Source: CBDUQP01 sp965369385 (lineage in GTDB: Bacteria; Planctomycetota; Phycisphaerae; SM23-33). Taken from it: 8,434 nucleotides of DNA. Every line of letters begins with the position of its first letter. The first letter of the stretch is position 1. Made by a program: the position numbers and the translations under genes. Location: contig CBDUQP010000136.1 in the NCBI GenBank assembly GCA_965369385.1, positions 1 to 8,434 of the forward strand. Reading direction: 5' to 3'. A model generated the notes under the pieces. It did no database searches. It was given only the letters and a program-made list of their open reading frames with translations, and was not told where the DNA came from. Shown piece after piece: positions 4,824 to 8,434 of the stretch.

Positions 4824-6200
4824 ATGACTCACGACTCACAAAACGCCGAATACCTGTATCGCACAGACAACGAATGCTTGTGGCACCCCTTCACGCCAAT
4901 GCAGCAATGGATGGCGGAAGATGACGAGCCGGGCAGGATAATCGCCGAAGCCCGGGGCTTTGAACTCATCGATACCCGTGGCCAGAAGTTCATCGACGGT
5001 TTCTCCAGCCTGTGGTGCAACCTGCACGGACACCAGGTTGAGCAGATCGATATCGCGATCAGCAAACAGCTATCCCATGCCTCGCACACCACGCTGCTTG
5101 GGCATGGGTCTCCGCCGAGCATTGAACTGGCTGAACGTCTGGTGCGGATTTCGCCTGACGGGCTGGATAAGGTATTTTACAGCGACAGCGGCGCGACGGC
5201 AGTGGAAATCGCGATGAAGATGGCATTCCAGTATCACCGCAACAAGGGCATTACCGGGCGAGACAGATTTATCGCACTGAAACACAGTTACCACGGCGAC
5301 ACTGTGGGCTCGGTTAGCGTTGGCGGGATGGACCTGTTCCACAACATATTCCGCCCGCTACTGTTCGAGACGACCTTTGTCGATTCCCCCAACGAATACC
5401 ATCACCCCACCGGCGATGGCGCATGCGATGCGGTTCTGGCCCAGGTTGAAGAGATTCTCCGCACCAAAGGTGACAAACACTGCGCGATCATAGCCGAACC
5501 GCTGATGCAGGGCGCAGCCGGCATGCTGACACATCCGGCGGGCTTCCTGGCTGGGCTGAGGCGATTGACTCGCGAATATGGCGTTCTGCTGATCTGCGAC
5601 GAGGTGGCGACGGGCTTCTGCCGCACGGGTAAGCTATTTGCCTGCGATCATGAAGACGTCTGCCCGGACTTGATGTGCCTCGGCAAGGGGCTCACCGGCG
5701 GATACATGCCGGTAGCGGCCACGCTGGCGACGCAGGATGTATTCGATGCATTCCTGGGCGACCCCGGCGAGCACAAGACGCTCTATCACGGGCACACTTT
5801 CACTGGTAACGCACTCGGCTGCGCTGCGGCAATTGCAAGTATCGATCTGATATTCGAATCGAACCTGCCCGGCGCCCTGCCCGCCAAAACGCAGCTTATT
5901 ACGCGGAAACTAGATGCGATTCGCGATCATCGCAACGTTGGCGACATCCGCCAGTGCGGAATGATGACGGGCATCGAGCTGGTGGGCGATCGCGACAACC
6001 GAACCGCCCTCGACCCTGCCCTGCGCACCGGAGCCGCCATCTGCAAACTCGCCCGCAAGCGAGGCATAATCATCCGCCCGCTCGGCGATGTTGTGGTACT
6101 GATGCCCGCACCGGCGATGGACACCGATACGCTCGCGCGGCTGCTTGATGCCACCGTAGAGACTATTGCAGTTTTTTTTGACCGAGAGACCAAGCGTTAG
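4824..6200 (+). CDS. bioA: 7,8-diaminopelargonate synthase (DAPA aminotransferase)
   Basis: 458 residues, a fold-type I PLP enzyme of aminotransferase class III. It transfers an amino group to 8-amino-7-oxononanoate (KAPA) in the cytoplasm, the antepenultimate step of biotin synthesis. Visible elements are the family signature WHPFT (20-24), the PLP-phosphate loop SDSGATAVE (120-128), Y156-H157 stacking on the cofactor, D249 in CDEVATG binding the pyridine nitrogen, the Schiff-base lysine K278 in GKGLTGG, the H-T-F-T segment (314-317), and R408 in IRPL for the substrate carboxylate. The start has AAGGAT (4807-4812) upstream. E. coli BioA has Tyr (Y17) where this protein has F23. BioD follows after 50 bp, so the two are probably co-transcribed. 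Length and motif order are normal. The identity is secure; only the amino donor (S-adenosylmethionine or lysine) is open. Confidence 0.97.
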   Translation: MTHDSQNAEYLYRTDNECLWHPFTPMQQWMAEDDEPGRIIAEARGFELIDTRGQKFIDGFSSLWCNLHGHQVEQIDIAISKQLSHASHTTLLGHGSPPSIELAERLVRISPDGLDKVFYSDSGATAVEIAMKMAFQYHRNKGITGRDRFIALKHSYHGDTVGSVSVGGMDLFHNIFRPLLFETTFVDSPNEYHHPTGDGACDAVLAQVEEILRTKGDKHCAIIAEPLMQGAAGMLTHPAGFLAGLRRLTREYGVLLICDEVATGFCRTGKLFACDHEDVCPDLMCLGKGLTGGYMPVAATLATQDVFDAFLGDPGEHKTLYHGHTFTGNALGCAAAIASIDLIFESNLPGALPAKTQLITRKLDAIRDHRNVGDIRQCGMMTGIELVGDRDNRTALDPALRTGAAICKLARKRGIIIRPLGDVVVLMPAPAMDTDTLARLLDATVETIAVFFDRETKR

Positions 6201-6250
6201 ACTGAGTGTGAGAATCACTGACGATTTGCCGGAAAGCTGCCGAACCGACC

Positions 6251-7132
6251 ATGACTGACAATATGGATAACAACGAGAAGAACGCCAAGAGCATCCAGAC
6301 GCCAGCAACAGACCACGAGTTTTTCAGCGTGTCGCGCTGGGCTGACCAGAAGCTGCCGCGCCTTAACGGCATGTTCGTCACCGGCACTGACACCGAAGTC
6401 GGCAAAACGATGATCGCAGGAGCTATTTGCCGCAGTTTGTACAAGTCAGGCGTAAACGTTGAGCCGTTCAAACCTGCCGCCAGCGGATGCAGGCACTCGC
6501 GAGGCGAACTCATCAGCTCCGATGCGGAATTCCTGGCTGCCTGCGCCGATTCCAGCCGCCCTCTCAGCGAGATAACACCCGTTCGATTGGCAACCGCCCT
6601 TGCCCCCAACGTAGCCGCCGCCCATGAGAACCGCGCTATTGACGTACATGCGATATTCGACGCATACCGGCGGCTCGAAGGCAACGCTGATGCGGTGGTG
6701 GTTGAAGGCGTGGGCGGGCTGCTGTGCCCGATAAGTGACGATCTGTGGGTGATCCATCTGGCGAAAATGATGGCCCTTCCGCTCGTGATAGTTGCCCGCC
6801 CCGGTTTGGGGACGATCAATCACACACTGTTGACGATCCATGCCGCCCGCACGGCCGGGCTTACGGTGGCCGGGGTAATCATCAATCGCTATCAGATAGA
6901 ACCGTGGCAGCAGGAGCGTATCGCCAATGACATCAACTCGCCTACCCACGGCGATAATGATCGGGCGATGTTCACCAATCCCCAGCAGATAGCGGACCGT
7001 GGAAACGTGCCCGTGCTTGCGCTGGTGCCGGACGATACCGACAGCGATGTGGAGCAGGCCCGGCTTGGCGATGACATCCAATGCGCCATAGACCGCATCC
7101 CGCTGAAGAAGATCGCAGGCCTGCGACGCTGA
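6251..7132 (+). CDS. bioD: Dethiobiotin synthetase
   Basis: 293 residues. This ATP-dependent enzyme carboxylates and closes 7,8-diaminopelargonate to dethiobiotin, using the product of the gene just upstream. Visible elements are the P-loop GTDTEVGKT (45-53), K74 and S78 in EPFKPAASG (substrate carbamate and phosphate contacts), E152 in VEGVGGLLCPI (metal and ATP site), the RPGLGTINH segment (183-191) and N212 for nucleotide recognition. The core begins at residue 41, whereas E. coli BioD starts only a few residues before the P-loop strand. About 35 polar residues therefore precede it, without a signal peptide. The chosen ATG has only a weak GGAAAG 15 nt upstream; the ATG at 6263 or 6371 could be used instead, though neither has a better site. 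Translation may depend on the upstream bioA, 50 bp away. Confidence 0.97.
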   Translation: MTDNMDNNEKNAKSIQTPATDHEFFSVSRWADQKLPRLNGMFVTGTDTEVGKTMIAGAICRSLYKSGVNVEPFKPAASGCRHSRGELISSDAEFLAACADSSRPLSEITPVRLATALAPNVAAAHENRAIDVHAIFDAYRRLEGNADAVVVEGVGGLLCPISDDLWVIHLAKMMALPLVIVARPGLGTINHTLLTIHAARTAGLTVAGVIINRYQIEPWQQERIANDINSPTHGDNDRAMFTNPQQIADRGNVPVLALVPDDTDSDVEQARLGDDIQCAIDRIPLKKIAGLRR

Positions 7133-7186
7133 TGGCGCTGCTGGCGATCCCGCCCAGCACTTCAGACCATCAGCGTGTCAGACAAT

Positions 7187-7279
7187 TCACGCCGGGAGCG
7201 TCCAGAGGTCTTCTTCTGTGACGCCAATGCTGTCCAAGAGTGATTCGGCTTCGGCGATAGCTGCCCATCCAGCATTCAT
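7187..7279 (-). CDS. Possible 30-residue small protein or gene remnant
   Basis: The minus strand between bioD and the lipoprotein gene carries an ATG frame of 30 residues reading MNAGWAAIAEAESLLDSIG and ending DLWTLPA, then TGA. The composition is acidic and would form an amphipathic helix; GC-rich third positions look coding-like. An in-frame stop lies a few codons upstream of the ATG, and there is no good ribosome binding site. I do not recognise it. It may be a remnant of a decayed gene or chance. Confidence 0.22.
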   Translation of the reverse strand: MNAGWAAIAEAESLLDSIGVTEEDLWTLPA

Positions 7280-7320
7280 TGAAACTCACAAATCGCCAAC
7301 ACTCTATTGTTCAGATGAAC

Positions 7321-7776
7321 CTATTTGATTTCTTTCAGACGGATGATACCTTGGTCATGAGGTTGTTTGAACGTACCTTCGATCATGCCGCCGCTAAGAG
7401 TAGCCGTCCAGTGGACATCCCAGCCTCGCGGATCCCAGGCCTTGCCCTGGAATTCCGCACGCCCAACATCGAGCTTGCCCTTGATCGGAAACTCTACCGT
7501 CACTGACATTTCATCCAGGAAGAACACAAACTGGCACCGCCCTCTGCCGGGTTCTCGTCCCGAAGTCACCACTGCGACGGCCGGTGCCCTATATCCCTCA
7601 TATTCTCCTGGCCCTGATGCACAGTAACCCACGAACGTGCGAACAATGACGTCCTTGCGTGGGCGATCACCATCCCGCACCACCGGATCCGTGATCGGTT
7701 GAAACACAACCGGATCACCACACCCTGACGCCACCAAAACCACAAGGGCCATCAGCCCCAGACTCTTGCATTTCAT
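7321..7776 (-). CDS. Small predicted lipoprotein, unknown function
   Basis: 151 residues. The N-terminus is a lipoprotein signal: basic MKCK, a hydrophobic core LGLMALVVLV and the lipobox VASGC with the acylated cysteine at C19. The mature part begins GDPVVFQPITDP and is rich in short alternating polar and hydrophobic stretches. Its last third (about 92-151) reads like consecutive beta strands, with motifs such as GKLDVGRAEFQGK and LSGGMIEGTF, as in small extracytoplasmic beta-barrel or sandwich domains. I cannot assign it to a named family. The start is supported by AAGGGTGA just upstream of the ATG. The upstream neighbour on the same strand is the methyltransferase fragment (145 bp away), too far apart to infer a functional link. 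After export it should be anchored in a cell-envelope membrane. Confidence 0.78.
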   Translation of the reverse strand: MKCKSLGLMALVVLVASGCGDPVVFQPITDPVVRDGDRPRKDVIVRTFVGYCASGPGEYEGYRAPAVAVVTSGREPGRGRCQFVFFLDEMSVTVEFPIKGKLDVGRAEFQGKAWDPRGWDVHWTATLSGGMIEGTFKQPHDQGIIRLKEIK

Positions 7777-7921
7777 ATCGTCACCCTTCTCTATCCAACC
7801 GGGATATCCCAGATCAACCCCAACCCACGATCACGATGCATCGTGTGCCTTTATAATGATTGTATCCCCACTACGGTCAACCACAAGCTCTTTTCAGCTC
7901 CAGCAAACAGGCATCCATTTC

Positions 7922-8434
7922 TCAGTTGGCTGGCCGGAGGCCTCTCTTTCTTGCCAAGATGATGAGATACTCCGCTATGATGCCAAGGCGGTGAGCCTCG
8001 CTACCTGGTTCGGCATCCTGAGATGATCGCAGATGACGCGGATCTTCAAATACGTTTCGGATTTCGAAGCCCACCTCGATCAGACCGTTGAATATATCTG
8101 AAAACAGATGGCGGAATTCGCCTGTGGGGGTGCCCTCAAGCATATTCTCAATGCCCTCGGCATTTCTTCGCCACGCCCCACCTGCATAAGGCTCCGAGAT
8201 TCGATAGCCCACTCCGTCCCACCCGTTGTGGCCGCCTTCACATGCGGCAGGACATACCGCCGGATTCAGATGAGCCACACGATAGAACCCGCGTGGGCGC
8301 AGAACTCGAAACACCTCTCGATAGACTTTGCGTACGTCTGGAATGAAACAAATCGATATCGGATGCTCGACGATATCAAAGGCGTCCTCAGAGAACATCG
8401 ACAAGTCACACATGTCGCCATGCACGACATTGAT
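7922..8434 (-). CDS. Class I SAM-dependent methyltransferase, C-terminal part (cut by window edge)
   Basis: An open frame runs through the right edge, so the first visible residues are INVVHGDMCDLSMF and the N-terminal SAM-binding glycine motif is missing. The visible part has the acidic GDM turn after strand 3, the FDIVEHPIS strand-4 block where Methyltransf_11-type enzymes read FDxV, and EVFRVLRPRGFYRVAH, the helix and strand 5 of the same fold. It ends with a 100-residue C-terminal region containing a GGHNGWDGVGYR stretch that may help form the substrate pocket. A GTG at 8423-8425 could be read as a start but lies in the middle of the domain, so the true start is outside the window. The substrate cannot be told. 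The stop is 145 bp upstream of the lipoprotein gene. Confidence 0.9.
   Translation of the reverse strand: MNVVHGDMCDLSMFSEDAFDIVEHPISICFIPDVRKVYREVFRVLRPRGFYRVAHLNPAVCPAACEGGHNGWDGVGYRISEPYAGGAWRRNAEGIENMLEGTPTGEFRHLFSDIFNGLIEVGFEIRNVFEDPRHLRSSQDAEPGSEAHRLGIIAEYLIILARKRGLRPAN

Noticed and set aside
7133..7165. Intrinsic terminator after bioD
   Set aside because: TGCTGG/CCAGCA can pair with a bulged extension, but no T-run follows, so I do not call a terminator.

Overview
The window looks like a piece of a moderately GC-rich bacterial chromosome, most likely from an uncultivated Planctomycetota-type lineage. That placement is inference: it rests on the combination of a large secreted VIT/VWA protein, a REP-associated tyrosine transposase (RAYT) embedded in palindromic repeats, a small lipoprotein and long intergenic spaces. 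No rRNA, tRNA or other taxonomic marker is present.

Layout. Positions 1-1740 are a repeat-rich accessory stretch. An intact single-domain HUH/Y1 transposase of the RAYT type (424-870, minus) sits between two copies of a long structured repeat that point away from each other (about 283-421 in minus orientation and 1037-1220 in plus orientation). A third copy lies at the left edge (1-129, plus). The right-hand copy carries an exact 20-bp palindrome that the left-edge copy lacks. A second repeat family (stem GGGCGGAC, loop acatag) occurs at 1411-1434 and 1693-1716, and its second copy supplies the stop codon of a possible two-helix small membrane protein (1462-1707). Positions 1741-2242 hold no gene I can support, only short repeats and a strong terminator for the next gene.

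Positions 2243-4522 (minus) encode a 759-residue exported VIT plus von Willebrand factor A protein with a complete metal-binding (MIDAS) motif. Across a 301-bp divergent spacer, bioA (4824-6200) and bioD (6251-7132) form a two-gene biotin operon on the plus strand. BioA makes 7,8-diaminopelargonate and BioD closes the ureido ring to give dethiobiotin, so the two catalyse consecutive steps. BioF and BioB are not in the window and must be encoded elsewhere if the pathway is complete. The right end holds a small lipoprotein (7321-7776, minus) and the C-terminal part of a class I SAM-dependent methyltransferase that runs off the window (7922-8434, minus).

The metabolic genes are conventional. The most unusual material is the repeat architecture around the RAYT, the palindrome nested in one repeat copy, the repeat-derived end of the small open frame, and three short segments in the bioA leader that could pair in two mutually exclusive ways.
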